A stretch of 64,000 nt of DNA from Jaltomata sinuosa. Its lineage: Eukaryota > Streptophyta > Magnoliopsida > Solanales > Solanaceae. Below are positions 1-9,263 of this stretch, piece after piece. A program made the position numbers and the translations under genes. Position 1 is the first letter of the stretch, and the number at the start of each line of letters is the position of its first letter. Under the pieces are notes generated by a model that saw only the letters and a program-made list of their open reading frames with translations, ran no database searches and was not told where the DNA came from. Location of the stretch: the NCBI GenBank assembly GCA_003996215.1, contig QJPP01007241.1, positions 868,001 to 932,000 on the forward strand, written 5' to 3'.

Positions 1-2475
1 AACCTATACTTTCTCGAGTTGAGATCTAGATCATTATTCGAAAGGGTTTCAGAGTCTTCTCGAGGGAACACAGAGAAATTTTTAATGCATGACCTTGTTA
101 ATGATTTGGCCCAAATTGCATCTTCAAAACTTTGTATCAGGTTGGAAGATTACAAAGGATCTCACATGTTGGAAAAAAGTCGACACCTGTCATATTCAAT
201 GGAATATGGTGACTTTGACACGTTGAAACCACTAGGCAAATTGGAGCAGCTGAGGACACTGCTTCCAATCAATATCCAGCACGGTTGCTCATATATTCTA
301 AGAAAGAGGGTGTTGCATGACATATTGCCAAGACTAACATCCTTAAGGGCACTATCATTGTCTCGTTATGATATTGTGGAGTTGCCAAATGAATTGTTTA
401 TCAAATTAAAACTCCTAAGATTTTTGGACCTTTCTTGGACATGGATAAAAAAGTTGCCAGGTTCAATTTGTGTACTGTATAACTTAGAGACACTTCTCTT
501 GTCACATTGTCGTTATCTTGAGAAGCTACCACTGCAAATGGAAACATTGATCAACTTGCGCCACCTTGACATTAGCAGCACTTCTCGTTTGAAGATGCCA
601 CTACATCCAAGCAAGTTGAAAAACCTCCATGTGCTAGTGGGGGCTAAGCTTCTTCTAAGTGGTCGCAGTAGTTTGAGAATTGGAGAGTTAGGTGAACTAC
701 GTAACTTGTATGGATCTCTATCAATTCTAGAGTTGCAAAATGTGGTTGATAGAAGGGAAGCTCTGAAAGCAAACATGAGGGAGAAGAGTCATGTTGAAAG
801 GTTATCGCTGGAGTGGAGTAAAAGTATTGCCGACAATTCACAAACTGAAAGAGACATACTTGATGAGCTACACCCACACACAAACATAGAAGAACTCCAA
901 ATCACCGGATATAGAGGGACGAAATTTCCTAACTGGCTCGCTGATCAGTTGTTTCTTAAGCTAGTGAAATTGTCACTTAGCAACTGCAACGACTGTGATT
1001 CCTTGCCTGCACTAGGACAGCTTCCTTCTTTGAAAACCCTTACAATTAGAGGGATGCATCGAATAACAGAAGTCACTGAAGAATTCTATGGTAGTTCATC
1101 CTCCAAAAAGCCATTTAACTCTCTTGAGAAGCTTGGCTTTGCAAAGATGCCGGAGTGGAAGCAGTGGCATGTACTGGGGAAGGGAGAGTTCCCTATACTT
1201 CAGGAACTTTGGATTGATGATTGCCCCAAGTTGATCGGGAAGTTGCCTGAAAATCTTTGTTCTCTGACACGATTGAGAATTTCAAAATGTCCTGACCTCT
1301 GTTTGGAGACGCCTATCCAACTGTTTACATCTCAACTTGAGGGAATGAAGCAGATTGTTGAATTAGGTATTACTGATTGTAACTCTCTTACCTCCTTGCC
1401 TTTTAGCAGTCTGTCAAATACTTTGAAGAAAATAGTGATATATGGTTGTGGGAAATTGAAATTGGAGACGCCGCCAGTTAGTGAGATGATTTCTAGAGGA
1501 AATAACATGTTTCTGGAGAATTTGGTTTTACATGGATGTGATTCTATAGATGATATATCCTCTGAGTTGGTCCCAAGAGCACTCTCTTTGAGGGTAGAAA
1601 ATTGCCACAGCCTTAAAAGGCTTTTGATTCCCACTGTGACTGAATATCTCTCTATTAGGAATTGTGAGAATCTCGAAATTCTTTCAGTGGCATGTGGGAC
1701 TCAGATGACGTCATTGCATATTCACGACTGCAAGAAGATGAAGTCGCTGCCAGAGCATATGCATGAGCTCCTTCCATCTCTTAAGGAACTGAAACTGTCT
1801 AAATGTCCAGAAATAGATTCCTTTCCTGAAGGAGGATTGCCCTTCAATTTACAAGTCCTTGAGATCTGGTATTGCGAGAAACTGGTGAATGGTCGAAAGG
1901 AGTGGCGTTTACAGAGACTGCACTGTCTCAGAAAGTTATGGATCGAACATGATGGCAGTGACAAAGAGATTCTTGCTGATGAGAATTGGGAGTTGCCATG
2001 CTCTATTCGAACTCTTATCATATCCAATCTGAAAACATTAAGCAGCCAACTTCTCAAAAGACTCACCTCTCTTGAATATCTACGTGCTAGTAATTTACCA
2101 CAAATTCAGTCACTGATCAAAGAGGGGCTTCCCTCGTCTCTTTCTGTACTAGAATTATATTGCCATCATGACCTCCATTCACTACCGACCCGAGGTCTTT
2201 GGCACCTCACGTCCCTTCGACGTCTAGCAATCAGGGATTGCCCTAAACTCCAATCTCTTCCCGAATCGGGGATGCCCTCCTCCCTTTCTGTGCTGGACAT
2301 TGAGGATTGCCCTAATCTCCAATCTCTTCCAGTAAAAGGGATGTCCCCTTCCATCTCTACACTATTTATTTCCGAATGCCCATTGCTCAAACCACTCCTA
2401 GAATTTGACAAGGGAGAATACTGTCCAAATATTGCTCATATTTCCATCATAAATATTGATGAGGAATACCAGTAA
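1..2475 (+). CDS. CC-NB-LRR resistance gene G1 (I2/R3a-like), 5' truncated by window edge
   Basis: The reading frame is open from base 1 to a TAA at 2473-2475, giving about 824 residues. The coiled coil and nearly all of the NB-ARC lie off the left edge. What remains starts at the end of ARC2 (LELRSRSLFE), includes the MHD motif near base 90 that closes the nucleotide-binding switch in NLRs, and then runs through leucine-rich repeats with the family's recurring LPEHMHELLPSLKEL and SLPESGMPSSLSVL units. The final residues (INIDEEYQ) match the ends of G2-G4. No lesion is visible, so this could be the tail of a functional intracellular immune receptor. The missing N-terminal half prevents a verdict. 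A 3'-UTR intron follows, as in the paralogues. Confidence 0.9.
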   Translation, partial: NLYFLELRSRSLFERVSESSRGNTEKFLMHDLVNDLAQIASSKLCIRLEDYKGSHMLEKSRHLSYSMEYGDFDTLKPLGKLEQLRTLLPINIQHGCSYILRKRVLHDILPRLTSLRALSLSRYDIVELPNELFIKLKLLRFLDLSWTWIKKLPGSICVLYNLETLLLSHCRYLEKLPLQMETLINLRHLDISSTSRLKMPLHPSKLKNLHVLVGAKLLLSGRSSLRIGELGELRNLYGSLSILELQNVVDRREALKANMREKSHVERLSLEWSKSIADNSQTERDILDELHPHTNIEELQITGYRGTKFPNWLADQLFLKLVKLSLSNCNDCDSLPALGQLPSLKTLTIRGMHRITEVTEEFYGSSSSKKPFNSLEKLGFAKMPEWKQWHVLGKGEFPILQELWIDDCPKLIGKLPENLCSLTRLRISKCPDLCLETPIQLFTSQLEGMKQIVELGITDCNSLTSLPFSSLSNTLKKIVIYGCGKLKLETPPVSEMISRGNNMFLENLVLHGCDSIDDISSELVPRALSLRVENCHSLKRLLIPTVTEYLSIRNCENLEILSVACGTQMTSLHIHDCKKMKSLPEHMHELLPSLKELKLSKCPEIDSFPEGGLPFNLQVLEIWYCEKLVNGRKEWRLQRLHCLRKLWIEHDGSDKEILADENWELPCSIRTLIISNLKTLSSQLLKRLTSLEYLRASNLPQIQSLIKEGLPSSLSVLELYCHHDLHSLPTRGLWHLTSLRRLAIRDCPKLQSLPESGMPSSLSVLDIEDCPNLQSLPVKGMSPSISTLFISECPLLKPLLEFDKGEYCPNIAHISIINIDEEYQ

Positions 2476-2503
2476 TGATTAAAGAAATGGTGTTATGATT
2501 AAT

Positions 2504-2599
2504 GTAAGTTAATTCTTTCCTATTTCATGTTTTTTAATTTTTTTTTTACTTCCCCTTGCTTGCTTGTTACTTCTTTTCCTTTGTTGTATCTTTGAATAG
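2504..2599 (+). other. Probable 3'-UTR intron of G1
   Basis: A GTAAGTT donor lies 28 bases after the stop codon, and a T-rich tract ends in AG at 2599. The same arrangement at the same distance occurs behind G2 (about 13120-13206) and G4 (40016-40104). Behind G3 the acceptor side remains but the donor side is missing. Conservation of both splice sites across diverged copies supports a real intron. Transcription is not shown. Confidence 0.55.
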
Positions 2600-2628
2600 C
2601 ACAAAGCTTCTATTGCCGCGCGGTGAAG

Positions 2629-2752
2629 CCTAGGAATCATCTTTGGATTGGGATGACCCAAAAACAGAAGAAGGTGATAATCCTTATATGCCTAGGAATC
2701 ATCTTTGGATTGGGATGACCCAAAAACAGAATAAGGTGATAATCCTTATATT
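2629..2752 (+). repeat. Two-copy 62-bp tandem repeat in the G1 3' flank
   Basis: Two near-identical 62-bp units follow each other directly (2629-2690 and 2691-2752), both beginning CCTAGGAATC. They differ by one visible base (agaagaagg against agaataagg). Single copies of the unit occur in the 3' flanks of the other NLRs, so this is a local recent duplication in the G1 flank. The region from 2753 to 3670 otherwise holds only duplicated NLR flank with no gene that I can see. Confidence 0.8.
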
Positions 2753-3670
2753 TGCATTGAAATATTATGAAAAATTGGGTACATGCACATATACGTCATC
2801 AGGATGTTTATTGCCTTTGGGAATTAAGCTCAATAGTAATTCAAGTTGTAAAGATATGACACCTGGGCTTAACTCAACCGCAAAAACTAGCTAATGAGGG
2901 AGGATTGCCCAAGACCATATAAGGAGACCAATTACCCATTTCATATCCGATGTGGGACTCTTAACACATGTATTCTTGTTATATATCTCACTCTTCATCT
3001 TACTTGACCATTAAGATTATTCTTTTAAGTCTCTTTTCTTAATGTACTAGTCATCTTTTAAGACTCTCTTTGCTTGTCTATTAAACTATGTTCTCCTCCA
3101 TCTAATCTTGCAGACTGGAAAATTATTTGCCATCATGAAAGCTGTTAAATGTAAGTTTTTTTTCCCCTTTTCAGTAGCTTTTTATTTTTTTTCTCTAAAG
3201 ATGAAGTTTGTGCTATTAGAAACATGGCTTTGAAAACTTCTCCTTGCTCTCTAGATAAACCTGCCAGTTGTCTTTGGAAACTTCTCCTTGCTTGCCTATT
3301 AGCTCATTTCAGTTCGTGGATTCATTTATTATAGCAGGAGTTGTTTAATCAATTTGCGGAATTACTAGGAAGTGCACAAATGCGTGAAAAATGAAATCTC
3401 GATTTCTCAATCAGGTGTGTTTTGCCTATTCCCTGTAATAAGACTACATCAAGCTTGGAAAGCAAAAATTTTGAAGGAAAATTTTCGTACTCGGTTCTTT
3501 TTCATTTGGAAGTGCTTTATTCATTGTGCTTTAATGTCTAGATAACTTGACAGTTAATTTTGTGAATTTCTCCTTTGCTTTGTCTATTAGCTTGATTTGG
3601 TGATTGATCCATTGTCATTGTAGGAGTTGTTCAATCTCTGAGATGCATATATATCATTGACGTAATCAAT

Positions 3671-3823
3671 CTCCAGTCGCTTCCAGAACCATTGGATTGC
3701 CCTCTTCCATGTCTGAACAATATATGTATTTCCAACTGCCCGTTGCTCGAACCACGTCTAGAATTTGAGAAGGGTGATTACTTGCCAAAAATTGCTCATT
3801 TTGCCTACTTCGAGATTGACTAG
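3671..3823 (+). pseudogene. Relic of an NLR 3' end (last LRR and C-terminus)
   Basis: An open stretch of about 50 codons reads like the extreme C-terminus of the neighbouring NLRs. It has the LQSLPE start, then CPLLEPRLEFEKGDY, PKIAH and a stop at 3821-3823. It is followed by a copy of the NLR 3'-UTR (GAAATGTAAGTT, then the CAAAGCGTCTATTGCC-type block). No CC, NB-ARC or upstream LRR sequence precedes it. It is therefore a truncated duplicate left by unequal exchange or deletion, not a gene. Confidence 0.8.
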
Positions 3824-5290
3824 GAATACCTATAATGATTAAAACGAGTGTTGCTCTGAGAAATGTAAGTTAATTTTTATTTTTTCTATTCGTAACTTTA
3901 TATTTTTCGTTACTTCTCTTTGCTTGTTTGTTAATTCTTTTCCTTTGTTAAATCTTGTTGAGCAGCGTGTGGCGTCTATTGCCACTGTGAAGCTGAGGAA
4001 GCATCTTCAGATCAGGATGAAAGATGACAAAAAGGGTAATATGTTGTAACTAATACGCTGTTGCAATTTACTGTCCAGATAAATTGACTGTTAATTTCGA
4101 GGATTTCCTTTGCTAGTCTATTAGCTTGATTTGGCTGTTGATCCATTGCCATTCTAAGAGTTTATCAATCTTTTCTTTGTTGTTCTTAAAGTCCGTGAAT
4201 TCGTGGAATCACTAGGAAGAGCATGATGGTCAGAAACTATGCAATGAAAATTTGGAAGAAGATTTCCAAACTCAGGTCTTTTTTCTTCCTTTTTTTGAGG
4301 CAGCTTAAAGTATTGCTTAAGAATGTTATTTCCTTTTTTCGGGTTAGTTGAGGAAGGAGGAGGTGGTTTAGAGTAATGCACAGTTAATTCTTGAGCTTTG
4401 ATATTTCTACTCACGACCTGTTTCCACGGACCGTGGAATGATCCACGAATCGTGGAATTGTCTCGTGGGACTCAAACCTGAGGGTCATCAATCCCTCAGG
4501 AACTACAAACAGGTTCCACGAGCCGTGGATGGGTCCACGAGCCGTGAACCTGGTTCGTGGTTATCAGACCCGCAGTCAGGAAAAAGGACCCAGGAACCAC
4601 GATAGGGTTCTAATCGTAACTTTATTATCTATAATTATCTTTTTTCTTTCCTTTTCAGGTTTTTTGGTAACATTTTGTAAGCTATTCCAGCTTCTTAAGT
4701 CAGTTGTGCCGAAATTCTCTATTGAATAGACAAATATCAGCTCAATTGTGCTCTGTCAGCAGAGTGTGTAGGTGAAGAAAGGTACTTTCTCTTTTCTCTG
4801 GAATTTTACTTTTCTTTCATCAGTCTGAGAAGGAAATATGAAGTTTTTTGTGCATGAAGCTCTGATGGTTTTTCACTGCTCCAGCTGCACTTCAAATTTA
4901 AGGAACTGGAAATGTGGCCAATAAATCCCATTATATCATTTTGTGTTTGAGTTATTTAACTGCTGTGGTCTTTTTCAGGTAAACATGTCGACCGTGAGAC
5001 TTCCTTCCAGCTGTATGTCTGAATGTGCTCCTCAGACTCAAAGAAAGACTTCTTAAAACGTTTGACTTGAAAGCTGAACCTGCATTTAGACTAGCAGTGT
5101 TACAAGGTCAAGTTGGTATGTCCAGATGGTGTCGTCCACGAGTTTGGTGATACCTTGCATCCTTGATATTGCTCTGTTGTGCGCGAGTTTGAAGCACCTG
5201 ATGGATTTTATTTTATTTTTTGTATGTATATATAGCGATGTTGAACCCCCTTGGTAAAAATCTTGCATCCGCCACTAGTGGTACTAGGTA
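3824..5290. other. NLR 3'-flank block, duplicated at about 22.1-24.97 kb
   Basis: No gene is visible. Most of the stretch aligns by eye with 22.1-24.97 kb: the 'gtgccgaaattctctattgaatagac' region, the 'ccttccagctgtatgtctgaatgtg' region and the 'ttgaacccccttggtaaaaatcttgcatcc' end. It is the tail of a large duplicated unit that travels with the NLRs. A gypsy-LTR-like insert (4417-4615) interrupts this copy only. Confidence 0.6.
4417..4615. mobile_element. Ty3/gypsy-LTR-like fragment with repeated CACGG...CCGTG palindromes
   Basis: A GC-richer patch carries many short palindromic words of the type ccacggaccgtgg, ccacgagccgtgg and ttcgtggttatcagaccc. The same word style fills the gypsy-type solo LTR at 54.25-54.55 kb in this window. 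The paralogous flank near 24.0 kb lacks the patch and continues directly from 'gagtaatgcaca' to 'taactttattatct', so it is an insertion. No clean ends or target-site duplication were resolved. Confidence 0.5.
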
Positions 5291-6117
5291 CTAGTTTCAA
5301 GTTATGCCTTGGATCTTAGTTAAGGTGAAGCAGCAAATATTTCTATGTCGTCCTTGAGAATGTTCAGGATTGAGATTACAAGTGATATTAGTTAATTAAT
5401 GTAATTACGTAAGACAAAGTCAGACCTCTTTATAATGACACCGTTTGTTAGATCATTTTTTGGCTGCTATAGCGAATGATTGTTATTGTTACACACCAGA
5501 ATATCATTTGACGTTTAAATTTTTTTGGCTGTGATATATAAAAATTAATACGCAAGAAGTCATTTTCCTCTAACTTTTTATGTTATAAAAAGAAAACAAA
5601 ATATTTAAAACTAGGTGTGTTGTACCTACAAGAATTAAACTATCTAAACAACACACTTCTTTTAAATCTAATTAAAATTAAATATTTTCAATTTTAATGG
5701 AAGAAATCTACAATAGTAGCTTGTTTAGTAGATTAATTTCAGTCTCTTCGTGGAGACATATAGCTTGAATTGAAGAAGATTCTCGTCCAAAATTTTCAAC
5801 CAAAGGGTATCTAATAGCCTTCTCTTGACGATAGTCGATAAGAGTTTAACAATTGAAGCTTTTATCTCAATCCGAGTAGTAGGTTGAGTTTCTTAGTGAA
5901 AGACAAAATCAATTAATACTTGAGTAGGGAATGATGACCGTTATTATTATAGGTAGAATACTAGAATGTTGTTATGGAGAATTAAAATGTAACACGAAAA
6001 TGAGTTCTAAAAGAAACTTGATTACAAAATATATATTACTTAACTACGATTAAACCAAAAAAATTCATTTGTCATGTATTTATTAATCTGGCCTCCGCTT
6101 CAGAAAATTCTAATTTT
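5291..6117. other. AT-rich spacer, no gene seen
   Basis: Low-GC sequence with stop codons in every frame. I see no coding exon, RNA gene or element terminus. It ends where the four-copy tandem repeat begins. Confidence 0.5.
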
Positions 6118-6600
6118 TGTCTAATAAGGCAGTGAACCTGCTCAATTGATCAGAAGTTCTGCCTTATAAGTAAAAGTTAAAACTTAGGTATATTGTCTGT
6201 CACACATAAATTTTGACTCTTGCCCATAAAGCAAACAATTCATGACATTTTTACAATAGTGAACATGCTCAATTTTGACTAGAAGTTCTGCCTTATATGC
6301 AAAAATTAAAACTTAGTATGTTGCCCATCAGACGTAAGTTTTAACTTTTGCTCATTAGTCAGACGTTCAGGACATTTTAAGACAGTGGACCTGCTTAATT
6401 GACTAAAAGTTTTGCCTTACAAGAAAAAATTAGAACTTAGGTATGTTGCTCATCAAGCATAAGTTCTAACTTTTGATATGTCACACGTTCAAGATATTTC
6501 AACACAGTGAACTTGTTCAGTTGACCGCAAGTTCAGCCTAATACGAAAACGTTAGAACTTATGCCTGATAAGCAACATAAATTGTTGCTAGCGAATTTTT
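6118..6600 (+). repeat. Four-copy tandem repeat, period about 122-127 bp
   Basis: The phrase gtgaacctgctcaattga and the following 'agaagttctgcctta' recur at about 6132, 6259, 6385 and 6507, giving spacings of 127, 126 and 122 bases. Copies differ by scattered substitutions and small indels. There is no open frame through the array. It looks like a small minisatellite cluster. I see no other copies in the window. Confidence 0.8.
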
Positions 6601-7229
6601 TAAAGTTAAGGTCATTTAAAAAAAAAATATATTAAATAGGAATAAAAATTCAAGATCGAACACTTTGAAAGACATTAGGGGTAATTTCCTCACTTATCTA
6701 GTAATCACTCTTTCCCCTGGCGGGAAAAGAATCCAAAAAACCCGCTAAAACATTAACGTAACTGGTTCTTCCTTTTTAGGGGAGAAATCCTCCCAAATTC
6801 AAAACCTACAACAAGCAAATCAACTAACAAACAACCATATATCTACGTTTTTTGGGTTCAAATTGAAGTTTTGGAACAACGACAACATACCCAATGTAAT
6901 ATCAGGAGTTTCTTTTTGTATATTATATGGATGATCCGATCCGCAAGGACCATGATTGAGAATTTTTGATCGTCTTTCTCTGAGGAAGAGTCGAAATAGA
7001 ATCAACTTAAATTCGGGACCGCTATTCGAAATCTTAGTGAAACACTGAATTTCTTATCTCATATCTGCTTTTCGTGAAAAAAATACTAATTGAAGTGGAG
7101 GTTTCTTCAAACAACAAGGGAGGTTGAATCGATCATCAGAAGAAGAATTAGGCCTAATTGAAAATGAAGCGAATTGTTGATTGTGTCATAAAGACCCTTA
7201 TGTCCACGCCCCAATCATCCCCACAAAGT

Positions 7230-7990
7230 GGAGAAATTGAAGTTTTGGAAGCTTTTGTTAAATTTGGGATTTTTCTCTTCAAAAGAGGTAATTTTGGTTG
7301 TTATTTTGATAGTATTGTATCATAGAAACATGATTTATTATTGTTTTCGGTTTTCCTATGCTATTAATTTGAATTTTTAGTGACATCGGATTATCAATTT
7401 TATTGTTTAGTTTTAGGGTTGTTTTTAGTTAGTTGTTATGTTTCTTTTGTTTTTGTACCTCTACTGAAAACTGTGTGATGCAACACAATCCAGAACCCGT
7501 TTGGTATGAATTAATCAAAGTTGGAGAAAACATGTCTGAATCATGTGGTATAACTGCCTTTAATTTATTAATCAATTTTGGCAAAACCAACTTTGATTAT
7601 GCAAATCTACGCACCTCAACTTGTCTTCAATCTGTATCAGTTGAACACTCCAACTTACAAAATGATCATCTAGATACCTCTAAAATTTATGTGCCACATC
7701 AGCGTCGAGTGCTATGTTATGGAACAACAATATACCCGGTGTAATCCCACAAAAAAGGAAAACTGAAGTTATGGAAGCTTTGTCAAATTTGGCATTTTCT
7801 CTTCAAAATAGGTAATTTTGGTTGTTAAAAAGTAGTAGTAATTAATGTTATTCTTGATAGTATTGTATCATAGAAACATGATTTATTATTATGTTTGGTT
7901 TTCCTATGCTACTAATTTGAGTTTTTAGTGTTTATTTTAGGGTGTTATTAGGTAGTTCTTATGTTTCCTTTGTTTTTGTTTTTTGGTAAA
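7230..7990. repeat. Pair of ~230-bp direct repeats (7230-7460 and 7762-7990)
   Basis: Both copies run from 'gaagtt(tt/at)ggaagctttt' through 'aggtaattttggttgtt' and 'tagtattgtatcatagaaacatgatttattatt' to 'ttttcctatgct(a)'. The second copy is more diverged and has an internal insertion of about 20 bases. The 300 bases between them contain the dispersed-repeat phrase 'caatatacccggtgtaatcccac', so a repeat insertion may have split a tandem duplication. Confidence 0.65.
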
Positions 7991-8076
7991 CTGTCAGAGA
8001 TAAATTGGCAGGTTTGCTTTGGTTCCTCATCTTCAAACATTGACCTTTTCTCTTTAAAATAAAGAGCAAACTTATA

Positions 8077-8190
8077 AAAACAACATACCTATTGAAATTC
8101 CACAAGTGGGGTCTCGGGAGGATAGAGTGTACGCAGACCTTATCACTACCTCGTGGAGGTAGAAAGGTTGTTTTCGAAAGACTTATAAGA
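8077..8190 (+). mobile_element. SINE-like Solanaceae dispersed repeat fragment
   Basis: The stretch 'acaacatacct...ccacaagtggggtct', 'gtgtacgcagacctta' and 'ggaggtagaaaggttgtttt' matches a short dispersed repeat that is very common in Solanaceae intergenic DNA. A second piece on the minus strand (8835-8875, gagccgagagtgtatcgg) corresponds to the far end of the same repeat. The family name is from memory and was not checked. No pol III boxes or poly(A)/target-site structure are resolvable. Confidence 0.45.
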
Positions 8191-8889
8191 AGAAAAATTA
8201 AAATACACTAATTTCAAGAAGAAACAACCAACGCAAAGAACACAATTAGTAGGAAGTTTCTGGTCAATTTTAAAGCTAATGCTAGTTCATTGTAGAGACC
8301 AAGAAAGCAATTAGTAGGAAGTTTTTTGGTTAGTTATTTAAAGCTAATGCTAGTTGATCCAACAAAGCAATTAGTAGGAAGGTCGTTGAATTAAAATAAT
8401 AGGAGATTTGTGTATTTTTGAATTAAATTAAATGACTTTTTAAACAAAAAAATTGAAATGTTGAAACAAGACAATGTAGTGGTTAGATTTCAACTTCAAA
8501 GAGGCATCTTCTATGAAAAATCATTTAACAAACAATTTGTTATAACCACTCTGTTCTTGTCTTGGAGTTCGAATTTCTACAAATAAAGTTTTAAAAAAAA
8601 CGAAAAAGATGAAGAAGCGGGTCTCTGCCGCTCGCAAATGATGAAGATAAAGGTAAAAAAAATTGTAAATAAAAATTTGTTAGACTTAGGGGTCGAGAAG
8701 GGAAACTAGCATCTGGTGCCCGATGAATGTTCAGTGGACATGTCATTTTCATTTCTTTCAAGCACAAAGGCGTAATCCCTCCTCATTCTTCCTATCTCTT
8801 CAATGATTTCATTATTGATTCATGAATTTTGCGACAGAGCCGAGAGTGTATCGGAAACAATCTCTCTACCTCAAAGTCAATGCTACTTC

Positions 8890-9263
8890 ATGTGTGAAAC
8901 TATTAGTAAATGTAAAGCATCTATTTATTTAAAAGCTATTTGTACTCTTTTAAATAAGTATAAGGAGCCAGAGTTTAAAATAATCAGTTAGTTAACACAT
9001 CAATTGTGGCATTGACTTTGAATGGGTAAATGATGAGCTGCTTTCATGAAATTTTAGTGCCAAATTGAAAGCCTCAGCTCAAGCAAAAGCGAGAATTTCT
9101 GCAAAACAGTCTGTCAACGAAACATACTTGTCTGCATATTGCTCTAGCATTCAATAGGTAAGAGAAAATTCTAATTAGAGACAATCTTATCATAGAAGCA
9201 TTAATCATCTCCAAATTCTTAATCATTTTGTGGTTCCCTGGTTTTGCTTTGCAGATTTCAGAA
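8890..9263 (+). promoter_or_regulatory. G2 promoter/5' leader block with leader intron 9158-9254
   Basis: This block aligns with the DNA upstream of G4 (35640-36236). Shared phrases include 'taagtataaggag/aact', 'gagtttaaaataatc', 'gttagttaacacatca' and 'gcattgactttgaat'. A leader intron is suggested by donor CAATAG|GTAAGAG at 9158 and acceptor TTTGCAG at 9254, nine bases before the ATG. The donor side is conserved before G3 (25911). The G4 copy carries a weaker AG|GTCTAAG. Position 8971-8980 is the single-copy, unoccupied equivalent of the MITE target site upstream of G4. Confidence 0.6.

Larger units (their letters stand above)
6601..9120. other. Intergenic spacer with dispersed-repeat fragments, no gene supported
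   Basis: AT-rich spacer between the tandem repeat and G2. It holds a direct repeat (about 7230-7460 and 7762-7990), SINE-like pieces (about 7721-7752, 8077-8190, 8835-8875) and the duplicated G2 promoter block from about 8890. A 103-codon open frame at 7433-7744 overlaps repeat-like sequence and shows no recognisable protein motif, so it is not called as a gene. Confidence 0.5.

Noticed and set aside
6118..6600. CRISPR-like array
   Set aside because: Plant nuclear context, repeat units are contiguous without spacers, and there are no cas genes.
7433..7744. 103-codon forward frame in the spacer
   Set aside because: It overlaps dispersed-repeat phrases, lies between two direct repeats and has no recognisable domain or partner exon.
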